A DNA stretch of 64,000 nt from Thalassospira alkalitolerans (GCF_002115745.1 NZ_JFKB01000002.1:310001-374000), one strand, 5' to 3'; shown: positions 45,945-55,075, counted from the first letter of the stretch. A program made the numbers and translations. Notes: a model not told the origin generated them from the letters alone.

Positions 45945-47914
45945 GGCTGACCTCCCTCAAGCGCACCTGTGGCGTCTCCGCGTTGCTGCTGTCGGCGCTG
46001 GCGTCGGCCCATCACACCTTGGACACGGGTGTTTTCCTCAATTGCCGTGGCAAGTCGCTCTTGGGATGAGGTGTTCCTTTCCAGCGCTTCATTGCCCTGA
46101 CCATTTGAAGTGTTTTCTTTGTCGTCTGAAAACATTTTGTCCCATAGGCCGGTAATGGCTTCTTCGCCGAGATATGCCCCCAGACCGGCACCGATGGCCC
46201 CACCAATGGCTGTGCCGATTGGACCGACAATGGTTCCCGCCATCGCGCCAAGCTGCCCACCCGCCAGCGCACCGCCAAGGCTTCCGGTTGCCCCGGCAAC
46301 GCCCCGACCGTCGCCCGCAATCGCAGCCGATCCGATGTTCATGACCGCAAGGCCGGTGGCAAGCGGACCTGCACCCCGAACGAATTTCCCTGCTTTGGAC
46401 CCGATACTGGTCAACCCCGTGGCGGCGGATGCCTTTGCACCCATAGAAATCAGACCACCAAGACGACCGCCTCTGCGAATGCGCGGGCTTCTTGATTTTC
46501 CATTTTTGCCTGTGCCGCCGCCATCTGCGCCATAGCCATAACCGCCGCCTCGACCCACTGGCCAATTGGTCACGATAACCGGCGTTGCTGCCGCACTCGC
46601 CAGCGCACCGGCAGCACGGCCACCGGCTCTTGTGCCGCCACGCAGGCCTTGCACAAGCCGCACGCCTGCCGACGCCCCACGGATTGCCTTGTTTACCGCC
46701 CAGATGCCAGCAGCCGCAGCCACGCCGGTTGCCGCAATATCAAACAGGTTTTCAAGTTCCTCGCTGCTCAGTCCCGAGATGGCGTCTGCCAGCGTTTGGA
46801 TGGGGCCTGAAAGGTTTTCGTCGGCCATGCGGGAAAGGGCTGCATTGAGCGTTTCAATTGCCGCTGCCATTGATTTGGTTTTATCAATAGCGTCCTGTTC
46901 AATCTGATTTCCTGTGACTTTCACATTCATTAGATCATCAAGCATCGTCATCTTACCGGTTTTGGCAAAATCGGATTGCAGTTTGGCAATGGCTTTGCCG
47001 CCGGTTTCCCCAAAAATCTCATAGACCTTGGCATTGCGTTTGATGGGGTCTTTGATTTTTTCGAGTGCGGTGAATGTATCCTGCAAGATTAGATCAAGAT
47101 CGCGGCTGTTTCCTTCAGCATCGAAAAGTTTGATCCCACCGGCGTTTAGAAGAGCACCCTTGCTTTTAAGGGCATTAAAGAAGCCCTCAACTGCCGTCGC
47201 GGCCTCTGCTGTCGAACCTGTGCCCTTACGTGCGGTCATGAAAAACGCGCCGAGGAAGTTCAACGCTTCCTGTCCGCTATATCCCAAATTCTGCATTTGG
47301 GTTGCGAGTGGCCCGATCTCGTTAGCCATTTCCTTGAACGGTACAGACCCTTTTTTACCTTGCTCAATCAGCAACTCAAACGCACGTTTAACGTCCTCTG
47401 AACCGCTGACACCAATGTCACGCAACGCGTTCATTGTTTGTGCTATTGCGGTACTATCAGCACTAGAAGCACGCATGGCCAAGCCGATATTGCGCAGGTT
47501 TTCTTCGGCGTATGGCAGGTCACCGGTCAGATCGATGAAGGTTGCAAGCCCGGCAATCAGTTCTTGCGGGTTGACCCTTACGGCTTCGTCATTGGCTATT
47601 TCATAAAGCTTTTGTTTGAGGTTTTCAGCTTCATCACCGGTCATTCCTGCTTGAACCTGAATGTCCTTCAGGATAGCGCCAAAGTTAATCACACCTTTTG
47701 CCAACGCCCCGGTTGCAAAGCCGGTGGCCAACCCGGTGTATTTGTTCCCGATACGATCAATACCGTTGGAAACACCGACAGCCGCTTTGTTAAGTCGCCC
47801 AAAGGATCGCGAGGCAGAAGTTGCAAGACCCGACACGGCACGCGACATGTTCTTGGCCGCTGCCGTGAGGTTGCCGCGTAGATCGACCTGTACCTGTGAA
47901 TTGAAATCACTCAT
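45941..47914 (-). CDS. Tail tape measure protein (TP901 family)
   Basis: The 657-residue protein sets tail length and is injected with DNA. It has an N-terminal helical region with GLATSASRSFGRLNKAAVGV and the TP901 core FGAILKDIQVQAGMTGDEAE, and later hydrophobic Gly/Ala-rich segments (about 400-600) for membrane insertion. Size agrees with the tail genes present. Its start lies 4 bases inside the end of the frameshifted chaperone gene, as expected in tail modules. Confidence 0.9.
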   Translation of the reverse strand: MSDFNSQVQVDLRGNLTAAAKNMSRAVSGLATSASRSFGRLNKAAVGVSNGIDRIGNKYTGLATGFATGALAKGVINFGAILKDIQVQAGMTGDEAENLKQKLYEIANDEAVRVNPQELIAGLATFIDLTGDLPYAEENLRNIGLAMRASSADSTAIAQTMNALRDIGVSGSEDVKRAFELLIEQGKKGSVPFKEMANEIGPLATQMQNLGYSGQEALNFLGAFFMTARKGTGSTAEAATAVEGFFNALKSKGALLNAGGIKLFDAEGNSRDLDLILQDTFTALEKIKDPIKRNAKVYEIFGETGGKAIAKLQSDFAKTGKMTMLDDLMNVKVTGNQIEQDAIDKTKSMAAAIETLNAALSRMADENLSGPIQTLADAISGLSSEELENLFDIAATGVAAAAGIWAVNKAIRGASAGVRLVQGLRGGTRAGGRAAGALASAAATPVIVTNWPVGRGGGYGYGADGGGTGKNGKSRSPRIRRGGRLGGLISMGAKASAATGLTSIGSKAGKFVRGAGPLATGLAVMNIGSAAIAGDGRGVAGATGSLGGALAGGQLGAMAGTIVGPIGTAIGGAIGAGLGAYLGEEAITGLWDKMFSDDKENTSNGQGNEALERNTSSQERLATAIEENTRVQGVMGRRQRRQQQRGDATGALEGGQP

Positions 47915-48138
47915 CGGGGCGTGTCTTTTGCCATCATTTTGAGGTAGCGGATGATTTGCCAGACGGGCATGTTGCGAACGGCTTCAAGCGAGGTGCCTGT
48001 GGTGCGTGCCAGAGCAAACATCATGCTTTCGACATTTGCCCTGGTACTGATGATTTCTTGGCCCGAGATCGCACCCGGTGCGACGCGATCAAGCGCCAGT
48101 GCCGTCAGCACCTTCTCCGGCACCAGCTTCGTCTCGCC
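47911..48138 (-). CDS. Tail chaperone C-terminal extension (by -2 frameshift)
   Basis: This frame (about 75 residues, ending KMMAKDTPR) has no good ribosome site of its own and overlaps the end of the preceding chaperone gene. After a -2 slip at 48137-48142 it would extend that protein to about 192 residues. It is helical and charged, as expected for the gp41-GT type extension that binds tape measure protein. Mu-like phages are reported to use a -2 shift here. Confidence 0.7.
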   Translation of the reverse strand, partial: GETKLVPEKVLTALALDRVAPGAISGQEIISTRANVESMMFALARTTGTSLEAVRNMPVWQIIRYLKMMAKDTPR

Positions 48139-48487
48139 CCCCTTTATCGCTTTCGCGTTGCAGGTACAGGGCATCAATCTGATCAGCGCGTTCAACCAGC
48201 TTTCGATAGTCGCCTTCGCTCATCTTGCGAAGGTCCACGATCTGAATAGGCCCTTGCATGACAGTGCCAGCCTTGCTTTCGAGCTGTTTGACCTGACGCC
48301 GTAGACGCTCGGTCGACACAATGGTTGGGCTCGTGACGATGACAGGTTCACCATCCGGGGCGAACCGGACTTTCTCGCCAGCGGTCGCAGCATCAATCGC
48401 TTCACCGGCGTTGAGCGGAGCCATTGTCAGACGGGTGTAAAGGTGTTCACCGATCTTCATGCCGTCCGTTAGAATAAGAGGGTCCAT
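48089..48487 (-). CDS. Tail assembly chaperone (Mu gp41-like)
   Basis: The 132-residue protein matches the FMu gp41/tail assembly family: an N-terminal beta part (IGEHLYTRLTMAPLNAGEAI), a PTIVSTERLRRQVKQLESKA helix and an acidic Gly-rich tail AGAGEGADGTGA. It helps wrap tape measure protein before tube growth. The end overlaps the frame at 47911-48138. It follows the tube gene with a one-base overlap. Confidence 0.82.
   Translation of the reverse strand: MDPLILTDGMKIGEHLYTRLTMAPLNAGEAIDAATAGEKVRFAPDGEPVIVTSPTIVSTERLRRQVKQLESKAGTVMQGPIQIVDLRKMSEGDYRKLVERADQIDALYLQRESDKGGRDEAGAGEGADGTGA
48137..48142 (-). other. Predicted -2 frameshift slip site
   Basis: On the minus strand the chaperone frame reads GAT AAA GGG GGG CGA; the downstream frame reads ATA AAG GGG GGC GAG. 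A tRNA on the second GGG could slip back 2 bases and re-pair on GGG, joining frame 0 to the extension. The +1/-2 offset is exact. Confidence 0.65.
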
Positions 48488-48855
48488 CAGACTTTCTCCG
48501 CACTTGAGCCTTCAAACGACAGGCTCCATTTGCTTTCATCGCCGTCCGACATTTCGGGGTCTTCGGTCATAACCATGATCGGAAACACCCATTCCTGACT
48601 GGACGCGGTGTCGGTAAATCGTGCGGTGACTTCCTTGCCCGCCGATATGGTTGCGGGGTCAAAGCCTGCACTAGATGACGCCTCAACCTTCAAGGTGCCA
48701 AGATTGATATGCACCGACGATCCGAGATATCCACGCGGGCCTTTGCGCGGCTTCGCGGTCGCGAGACCAAGCGTTACCGTGGCGCTGCCCGGAATTGTAG
48801 GCAGTTCATATCCATCCATGGCAACGACGGCATCGCCAAACATCTTGTCTGACAT
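48487..48855 (-). CDS. Phage tail tube protein (Mu gpM-like)
   Basis: The 122-residue protein matches the Mu tail tube family: LPTIPGSATVTLGLATAKPR, LKVEASSSAGFDPATISAGK and the beta-rich MVMTEDPEMSDGDESKWSLS end. It polymerises into the inner tube through which DNA passes. It lies between the sheath and chaperone genes, in normal Mu order. Confidence 0.92.
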   Translation of the reverse strand: MSDKMFGDAVVAMDGYELPTIPGSATVTLGLATAKPRKGPRGYLGSSVHINLGTLKVEASSSAGFDPATISAGKEVTARFTDTASSQEWVFPIMVMTEDPEMSDGDESKWSLSFEGSSAEKV

Positions 48856-48875
48856 TTTTTTCGTCCTTTCTTTGA

Positions 48876-50357
48876 TCAGATCAGGCGGAACGCAGAGCGC
48901 ACCGCAAGCTGGTGGAACTGGTCAATCGGGCGCGGTTGATCGAAAACATCCAGACGGCCGCGCTTTTGACTGTTTTTGTTTGCGATGATGTCGGCCTTGT
49001 AACCGTCGAAATCGTCCATAAGGCCTGCTTCAACCATCGCCTGATAGTGAGCAAGAAACTCGGCAGTACCGGTTTCAGGGGTGATGATGTTTGATGACCG
49101 ACCGGCGGCTGGATGACCCGACAGTGCCAGTTTGTGGCGAGGGTATTTCAGCTTGAACCGGTTGATGACGGATCGCCGGTAGTACGACATGATCATGACC
49201 GTATTGATCGACTTGTAAGCGGTGTCTTCGGCTCCGGTCGCATTCTCACTGTAGGTCGTGACCATGCGTTCGATATGAACTTTGCCATCGTTCCCGATTG
49301 TGTGAGTCGACACCCCGCTCGACAGCAACAACTCATTTTCTGCACCAATGCGGCGTTTGCCTTCCGGCGCGCCCATGATGTCTTTCAGTTCAAGAGTTTG
49401 AAACGGACGGGCAGGATCAATGGAACCGTAATACATCACAGCACCTGCGGTGGATGCGGCCCAATCCCAAGGCGCGGAAAGGGCATCTGCTGTCGTGTCC
49501 ATTACAATGCCGTTTTGGGAATTCTGGGAGTTGGCATAAGTTCCCATCTGAGCAACACCCGCACGTTTGGCGGCAAAAACCCGACCGTCGAGACCCGAAA
49601 GAGGCCCCCAACGCAGATCGAGTTCTGCACGTAGGGCGGTCATGTTCGTTTCATCCGTGAAAGGCGATACGAAACCTTGGTACTGTGTCAAATCATCCAG
49701 CGCATCAATGGCGGCCGTCATATCCGGGTTGCCTGCACCAGTGGCGAAAACACCTGTGCCGAACGTTAAGCCCGGCGTGTTTTGATCGGTGTTGTAGTGG
49801 CGGGTACGGAATACGATGTCATTGCCGGTTTCACCCTTCCACTTACAGGTCAGGGTCAGGTCTGCGCCGTCGACGGTTGCCTCTACCGGGCAACTTGGGT
49901 CGTTATTCAGAACTGTCGCCAAGCGTCCGGCAACACTGTCCGCGTCTTCAGCGGAGGCGATGCCAAGCTGGTAGCGTTTGTTGTTGATGTAGAACTGCTG
50001 AGTCGAGCTGCGGGTAGCTGACCCCGCGAACGTGCGGGTAACTTTAGCCGCAACACCGGCTTCAAGTTCTGCCAGCGGAACAACAAGTAATTCCTGATAC
50101 GGGTTTTGAAGGCGAAAACATTCGACCATCCCGACCAGCATGGAATCCGTGCCAAACAAAACGGACGCTTCAGACTTGGTGATAACGTCATAGATACTGC
50201 CTGCGACGGCTTCTGCATCTGTGCCAAGCTGGCCAAACATCACTGTGCGCTGTTTGAAGACCGGCAGGCCGTTCAAGGCAAGCGTCGGGTCGATTTCGAC
50301 ATAGATGCCCGGTCGCCAGATATCGAGCGGGATCGCGTTAAAGCTGATATCAGCCAT
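48876..50357 (-). CDS. Tail sheath protein (Mu gpL-like)
   Basis: The 493-residue contractile sheath subunit shows the tail sheath pattern: FNAIPLDIWRPGIYVEIDPT at the N-terminus, an inner Ig-like part, LTCKWKGETGNDIVFRTRHY, the FSLNSVSG-like subtilisin-type core near residues 215-330, and MIMSYYRRSVINRFKLKYPR at the C-terminus. Together with the tube gene it shows that the phage is a myovirus. Confidence 0.95.
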   Translation of the reverse strand: MADISFNAIPLDIWRPGIYVEIDPTLALNGLPVFKQRTVMFGQLGTDAEAVAGSIYDVITKSEASVLFGTDSMLVGMVECFRLQNPYQELLVVPLAELEAGVAAKVTRTFAGSATRSSTQQFYINNKRYQLGIASAEDADSVAGRLATVLNNDPSCPVEATVDGADLTLTCKWKGETGNDIVFRTRHYNTDQNTPGLTFGTGVFATGAGNPDMTAAIDALDDLTQYQGFVSPFTDETNMTALRAELDLRWGPLSGLDGRVFAAKRAGVAQMGTYANSQNSQNGIVMDTTADALSAPWDWAASTAGAVMYYGSIDPARPFQTLELKDIMGAPEGKRRIGAENELLLSSGVSTHTIGNDGKVHIERMVTTYSENATGAEDTAYKSINTVMIMSYYRRSVINRFKLKYPRHKLALSGHPAAGRSSNIITPETGTAEFLAHYQAMVEAGLMDDFDGYKADIIANKNSQKRGRLDVFDQPRPIDQFHQLAVRSAFRLI

Positions 50358-50362
50358 CGGGG

Positions 50363-50587
50363 TTACTCCTTAGCCTTGTTAGCCTGGGCCGCTGTGGATT
50401 TCGGGCCGGTTTTGGTTTGGGTGGAAGGGCGCGGCGGGCTTGCCTTGTCGGCTTCGCCACGATTGATGAAGCGCCGGTAAAAGCTGGTGTTCGGGACAAA
50501 TGCACCCTCGGCACCCATGACTTCGCCGGTATCGGGCAAAGGGATTGTCATGCCCTTGCGCGGCTTGATGTAAATCTGCGCGTTCAT
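50363..50587 (-). CDS. DUF2635 phage protein (Mu gp38-like)
   Basis: The 74-residue protein has the DUF2635 start: IYIKPRKGMTIPLPDTGEVM followed by AFVPNTSFYRRFINRGEADK, with a charged, disordered end. Mu gp38 sits in the same place, between gp37 and the sheath gene. No function is established. Confidence 0.85.
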   Translation of the reverse strand: MNAQIYIKPRKGMTIPLPDTGEVMGAEGAFVPNTSFYRRFINRGEADKASPPRPSTQTKTGPKSTAAQANKAKE

Positions 50588-51165
50588 GCTTCCTCTTCCT
50601 CGGTTTGCGGCAGATCGGTTTCCATGACCGGCGAACCTTCGCCGCCAATTGCTGCCGTGTGATGGATGGTTTCAAAGTCGTCGAGTTCGGCAATGTCCCA
50701 GTCGGCGGTCACCGTGAGCTTGCAGGTCAGCGCAAGGCCATAGACCGCGAGGTATTCGCGACCGACCTTGGCGTTGAACAGGTTGGTGACCCGCTGAGGT
50801 TCGAATTTCCGGTCGAGTAACTCGTGATCGAGATCGCAGGTCGCAAAGAAACTGAAATCGATCAGTTCGAATGCGCCGATGATTTTGCCGCCGCGACCGC
50901 CACCACGAGCATGTTCGTCATTGGTCGATTTACCCGCGACTATCAGCACAAAGGTTGCTTCGAAGCTGTGTGCGCCATTGCGCATCTGCCGAGCCTTTGA
51001 CATGCCGGAAAAGGTTACGTAGATCGATGGTGCCTTCTGGGCGAGAACACCAAGCAATTCGTCATCAAGCTGGCCGCTATAGGTGTCGATATGAAACGGG
51101 ATCCCCTTGGCATCCCGTTGCGCGATCAAACGGGCTTTCAATGCCTGTTCAAGAATTGCAATCAT
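50584..51165 (-). CDS. DUF1834 protein (Mu gp37-like)
   Basis: The 193-residue protein matches the gp37/DUF1834 family: MIAILEQALKARLIAQRDAK at the N-terminus, VTFSGMSKARQMRNGAHSFE in the middle, and a GGGRGGKIIGAFELIDF part. Start ATG 51165 is chosen because it matches the family and overlaps the G-like gene by 4 bases; a longer frame to 51480 lies inside that gene. Its role is probably in the head-tail joint; this is family inference. Confidence 0.85.
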   Translation of the reverse strand: MIAILEQALKARLIAQRDAKGIPFHIDTYSGQLDDELLGVLAQKAPSIYVTFSGMSKARQMRNGAHSFEATFVLIVAGKSTNDEHARGGGRGGKIIGAFELIDFSFFATCDLDHELLDRKFEPQRVTNLFNAKVGREYLAVYGLALTCKLTVTADWDIAELDDFETIHHTAAIGGEGSPVMETDLPQTEEEEA

Positions 51166-51656
51166 GGTCGTGCCTCCGATTTGGCGGCACGAATGAATTC
51201 GGCAAGCACACCCCGCATGCCTTTGATATCGTCGTCGGCAATACCAAGAACCGGACGGGCCGGAATGGTGACCTGCTTGGCGAAGACCGGCACACCACCA
51301 ATCGTGAATGCCAGAAGACGTGCACGCTTGGGCTTGATGACAGCCCCTTTTTGATGGGTGCTGGCATAGATCACGTTCGTACCAGCCGCGACACTGCGGT
51401 CCGTGACACGCTTGTCGAACGAGTTGCGATACCGCGCTGTCTTTACAAGGATTTGACCACCACGCGCTGTTGGTTCCCATGGTGCGCCATCCGGGCCGCG
51501 CCCTTCCTCGAAACGACGGTCGATATTGAGCAACAACACATCACCGAATCCTTCCAGCAATTCGCGGGGGTTCGCGAGATTGGCAAGGAAGTTCATGACG
51601 CGACCGCTCATGCGGCCAAGATCGCGCTGGTCGGTGGTAATGGAAATGCCGCTCAT
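51162..51656 (-). CDS. Virion morphogenesis protein (Mu gpG-like)
   Basis: The 164-residue protein matches the phage virion morphogenesis family (P2 gpS, Mu gpG): NFLANLANPRELLEGFGDVL, RRFEEGRGPDGAPWEPTARG, and the helix KGAVIKPKRARLLAFTIGG. It completes the tail terminus. In Mu the G gene follows F; here it lies between gp36-like and gp37-like genes, a rearranged order. Confidence 0.88.
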   Translation of the reverse strand: MSGISITTDQRDLGRMSGRVMNFLANLANPRELLEGFGDVLLLNIDRRFEEGRGPDGAPWEPTARGGQILVKTARYRNSFDKRVTDRSVAAGTNVIYASTHQKGAVIKPKRARLLAFTIGGVPVFAKQVTIPARPVLGIADDDIKGMRGVLAEFIRAAKSEARP

Positions 51657-52051
51657 AGCATGTCCTTTCCGACAAACACCGGTTCGGGTGTCGTGAAGAC
51701 CGCCTTGCTGGACGACTGACTGCCAATGTCGATGTCACCAGCGGCAATGCGTTTGAGCAGCTTGATCGCGTTGTCGTAACGCTTCTCGACTTCCTCGGTG
51801 GAACGGCCTGCATAGAGGCGATATCGCGCAAGATCACAACAGACCGAAACAAGTACGGATGGTGCGGGCGATACCGGCGTGCTCATCCGGGAAGCAAGAT
51901 TTGTATCAATAATGGCGCTGGCATCATCAAGCGCGACAGACATTGAAGCCGCATTGATCGTCTCGACAGATGGATCGTTCTGATTGGTCAGCTCGATCAA
52001 TTCGTTCGTCGGGAAGCGTGCTTCCATGTCTGTCGCGGTAGCGTATGCCAT
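51653..52051 (-). CDS. DUF1320 protein (Mu gp36-like)
   Basis: The 132-residue protein matches DUF1320/gp36: AYATATDMEARFPTNELIEL, ASMSVALDDASAIIDTNLAS and the SVCCDLARYRLYAGRSTEEV helix. Proteins of this family act as head-tail connectors. Its stop overlaps the G-like gene start by 4 bases. Confidence 0.9.
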   Translation of the reverse strand: MAYATATDMEARFPTNELIELTNQNDPSVETINAASMSVALDDASAIIDTNLASRMSTPVSPAPSVLVSVCCDLARYRLYAGRSTEEVEKRYDNAIKLLKRIAAGDIDIGSQSSSKAVFTTPEPVFVGKDML

Positions 52052-52134
52052 TTGGTTTCACCTTGTTGGGTTTGAACTGCCGACCGGCGGGGAACGCGGA
52101 GAGCGCCGGTCGGCAATTCGGGATCAGTCTTCGC

Positions 52135-52524
52135 TTAGACGGCTTGTTGCTTTTGGAACTGATCCCATGCCTCGTTACGCAGGGCGGCTGAGACCGGGAA
52201 ATCGATACCTTTGACGTCCTCGATAGCTTCGGTTTTCGGCTGGCCAGCCCCGGTAAAGAGATCGGTTTTGGCCGGATCGATCTTGCCAATGGCTTCGATC
52301 ACACGGTCAAGTTCACTGGCTGGTTCTTTGGTCGGACCGTTCGTCGGTTCGGTGCCGGTACCGGTGTTTTCCGGTTCTTCCTGTGCCGTCGCATTCTGCA
52401 CTTTGGAACCGATGAAGCCTCCCCGGATTAGGGGTGCGGCCTGTTCGGTCGTCAAATCGACCGTGCCACCGGGTTTGGTCTTCTTGCCGTCATGGTCGAC
52501 GGTAATCAGAACGGGATAAATCAT
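52135..52524 (-). CDS. Small head-completion protein (Mu gp35-like)
   Basis: The 129-residue protein begins MIYPVLITVDHDGKKTKPGG, with a TEQAAPLIRGGFI motif resembling gp35. A Pro/Glu/Thr-rich linker follows, then a charged C-terminal helix (ASELDRVIEAIGKIDPAKTD). Start ATG 52524 is chosen over the longer frame from 52584, because the added part lacks family similarity. A role next to the capsid is inferred from position. Confidence 0.7.
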   Translation of the reverse strand: MIYPVLITVDHDGKKTKPGGTVDLTTEQAAPLIRGGFIGSKVQNATAQEEPENTGTGTEPTNGPTKEPASELDRVIEAIGKIDPAKTDLFTGAGQPKTEAIEDVKGIDFPVSAALRNEAWDQFQKQQAV

Positions 52525-52552
52525 GTTGGAATTTCCTTGCGCTTGGGTGGTA

Positions 52553-53482
52553 TTACGCCACGTTGGAGAGAAGGAAACCGGCATGATTTGCGACGATCAG
52601 TTCCTTGACGGTTTCGCCCGAACGGATCAGTTCGCCGCCGCGCAGGCCCATTTGTGCCGGAGTGGAACCCGCAACCTTGGTGCCGTGCTGTGCCGTCATG
52701 CCAAAGGTGATGCCACCCGTGGTGTCGGCACTTTCGTCAATGAACTGGCCAGAAACGATGCTGCCCCATGCGCGTTCGATGACCGGGGTTTCGCCGGGTT
52801 TCGTGGTGTTGACGCGTGACGCCCCGATAAGGATTTTCTGAACCTCTAACAGTTCGGCGACGGCTTCGCGTGCGGCGACACCGCTGTCGCCGGAGTTGCG
52901 ATTGGTTGCTTTGACGATTTTCGGGTGACGACGGAATTTTGACCAAGCAACCTGCCCGAAGGTGAGCTGGTTCGGGCGCACCAGACATTCGTCCAGCATG
53001 TCCGAGATTTCCTTTTCCGGGTCGGCGGTCGGGTCGGTAAACATCGAGGTTCCCGAGAGCGCCTTGACCAGATCAGCGGGATAGTGGGCAGCATTGGAAA
53101 TCAGGCCAGCAACGCGAACCTCGCGATCAAGCATGACGATGTTGGTTGCACGTTCTGTGGCACGATCACGCGGGTTGTATCCTGCCTGTTCGGCTTCTTC
53201 GATGGTCGGGGTGTCGAGCGGAATGTCGATACCGAAATCCTCGACGGCATCGTTCTTTTTCTTGCCTTCAATCTCGACACGGTTTGGCGCTGAACGCGCA
53301 CCAACACGGGTGTCGGGCACGCTGTAACCTTCGGCAAGATCATATTCCTGCCATTCGAACTTGCGGGCGGGAACGATCACGCGTGGCAAAACCTGATCGG
53401 CGATCAACGTATAGAGCGGATTGCTATATGAAATCGCAATCGCGGTCAGGGTCGGATCGACCTCAAACTGTCCGGTAGTCAT
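52553..53482 (-). CDS. Major capsid protein
   Basis: The 309-residue protein lies in the capsid position, after the decoration gene. It has a coat-like start TLTAIAISYSNPLYTLIADQ, a spine-like helix region, and IFIGASRVNTTKPGE-like KILIGASRVNTTKPGETPVI near the middle. It resembles coat proteins of Mu-related phages other than Mu itself, and the HK97 fold is expected. No protease signal is visible at the N-terminus. Confidence 0.82.
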   Translation of the reverse strand: MTTGQFEVDPTLTAIAISYSNPLYTLIADQVLPRVIVPARKFEWQEYDLAEGYSVPDTRVGARSAPNRVEIEGKKKNDAVEDFGIDIPLDTPTIEEAEQAGYNPRDRATERATNIVMLDREVRVAGLISNAAHYPADLVKALSGTSMFTDPTADPEKEISDMLDECLVRPNQLTFGQVAWSKFRRHPKIVKATNRNSGDSGVAAREAVAELLEVQKILIGASRVNTTKPGETPVIERAWGSIVSGQFIDESADTTGGITFGMTAQHGTKVAGSTPAQMGLRGGELIRSGETVKELIVANHAGFLLSNVA

Positions 53483-53513
53483 AAAACGAAACTCCTGAGT
53501 GCGGGTCTGTCAA

Positions 53514-53891
53514 TCAGCCCTGAAGGGTGGAAGGAACGATGTGAACGTCGCCGATCACACCCAGGCCACCACTTTCAAGAGCGGTGCCGACAACGCGGGC
53601 ATTTGCGCCCGCAGCCGGTTCGGCCACAACAGCACGGCCATCTGCATCGCTGGTCAGCGGATCGCCAAACTCGACGTCACCGCCGAATTCGATTTTCTGG
53701 GGACCGTCGAGGCAAACATCGATGCGCTTGTCAGCGGTATCGACACGACCGATCCCGGTGCAACCCAGCAGCTTGTCGTTCGCGGCAGTTGCCTGTTTGA
53801 CAATGCCGTCAGATGCGCCAGCCGCAACAATGCGATATGGCGCAATCGCCCCGGCGCTGGTGAAGTTCTTGATGGTACCAAGGGTGCTCAT
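53514..53891 (-). CDS. Capsid decoration protein (DUF2190-like)
   Basis: The 125-residue beta-rich protein has repeated Gly-containing strands: MSTLGTIKNFTSAGAIAPYR, LLGCTGIGRVDTADKRIDVC and IEFGGDVEFGDPLTSDADGR. It resembles head-decoration proteins of other tailed phages that cement the capsid. It is between protease/scaffold and capsid genes. Confidence 0.75.
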   Translation of the reverse strand: MSTLGTIKNFTSAGAIAPYRIVAAGASDGIVKQATAANDKLLGCTGIGRVDTADKRIDVCLDGPQKIEFGGDVEFGDPLTSDADGRAVVAEPAAGANARVVGTALESGGLGVIGDVHIVPSTLQG

Positions 53892-55003
53892 TTACCGGCT
53901 TCCTTCTGGACATGACGAACAGCCTGCGAATGGCTGACCGTGATCCCTTTGGCCGACTGCTCGGTGCGATAGGCGGTTGCCTTGCTGGCCAACTGTACGG
54001 GATCAGAGAAATCGACACTCTCGCTGCCATCGGCATCGGCAGCGGAATGCTCGGAGAAATCGACGGCCTTGGGTGCAGCACCCAGAATGGCCTTAAACGC
54101 ATCGAGCGGAGCAACTGCCGGGGTGCCCTCGGCAAAGCTGATTTCGCCGTCAGCATTCACGGCCAGATGCGTTGCGAGGGAAACGACCTGATCTTTTTGT
54201 GCCGGCACGAGTTTGCCGTCACGGATCAGACCATCTGCAAATTCGACGGCACTGGCGCGTGCCTGCGTTTCGGCAAAACTGGCCTCACGCTTGGCAATTT
54301 CCGCCTCGCGTGCTTTCAATTCTTCATCGGTCACCGTGTCCTCCTTGGGCGTTGGTGCAGGTTTTGGAGCGGGGGAAGGTTCCGGCGTTTCGGAAAAGGC
54401 CGGTGAAGGTGTTGCCGGTTCAGTTTCCGGCTGGGTCGCCTGTTCGGCAACGAAGTCGACATCCCAACCCGGCAAGGCTTTGTCGGCATCTTCCTGTCCG
54501 TATTTTTCGATCAGGAAGTCGCGCAGGCCCCGGAACATCCGGGCAATCGAACGCGGTTCGATCTCGCCAAATTCGATGGTGACAAACCCATCGTCGCCAT
54601 CGTCGGCAAACTCGACCGGACGCAGGCCTTTGACGGCGGGTGGTTGCGCACCAAGGAAACCTACATGGCGGAGATAATATTTCCCCGGTGTTGGGTTTCC
54701 GGGTTGATTGGGCTGATAGAAGGATGCCGAGATTTTCTTATATGCATGGCTTGCGACCAGTTCGGCGAAATCGGCATTCACCTGATGCGGGATGGCGACA
54801 AGTTCACCATCGGAGAATTCAAGGCCTTTAACCCACCCATAGGCGGGGGCGTCGGTTTTCGGATGACCGACGACAAGCGGGCTTTCATGCAATGCCGGAT
54901 CATAGACGGAAGCCGATGCAGCTAGATCGCTCTCACCAAACGAGATCGTCTGGCCGGTCATGGCCGTATGGGTGCCGGGTTTGAAAAGGGGAATTCGCTT
55001 CAC
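53888..55003 (-). CDS. Prohead protease and scaffold (Mu gpI-like)
   Basis: The 371-residue protein combines an N-terminal protease part (MKRIPLFKPGTHTAMTGQTI, SPLVVGHPKTDAPAYGWVKG, and YKKISASFYQPNQP with a likely catalytic Ser) and a C-terminal helical scaffold (LKAREAEIAKREASFAETQA). In Mu, I is the protease and Z the scaffold, made from the same region. The start is GTG 55003 with GGAGAG upstream. It begins a transcription unit whose upstream region carries a 24-bp repeat at 55052. Confidence 0.88.
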   Translation of the reverse strand: MKRIPLFKPGTHTAMTGQTISFGESDLAASASVYDPALHESPLVVGHPKTDAPAYGWVKGLEFSDGELVAIPHQVNADFAELVASHAYKKISASFYQPNQPGNPTPGKYYLRHVGFLGAQPPAVKGLRPVEFADDGDDGFVTIEFGEIEPRSIARMFRGLRDFLIEKYGQEDADKALPGWDVDFVAEQATQPETEPATPSPAFSETPEPSPAPKPAPTPKEDTVTDEELKAREAEIAKREASFAETQARASAVEFADGLIRDGKLVPAQKDQVVSLATHLAVNADGEISFAEGTPAVAPLDAFKAILGAAPKAVDFSEHSAADADGSESVDFSDPVQLASKATAYRTEQSAKGITVSHSQAVRHVQKEAGK

Positions 55004-55051
55004 GTCGCTCTCCGTTCGTTGGAGAGGTCACTATCGCGGTATCAAAACGGG

Positions 55052-55075
55052 AAAATTAGTCTGAAAATTTCAGGG
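55052..55075 (-). promoter_or_regulatory. Late promoter-like element, PI position
   Basis: The 24 bases are identical to those at 62967-62990 and include the dyad CTGAAA-A-TTTCAG at 55061-55073. They lie 49 bases upstream of the protease start, where Mu has its C-activated promoter PI. An operator or activator site for the C-like protein is proposed. Confidence 0.65.
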
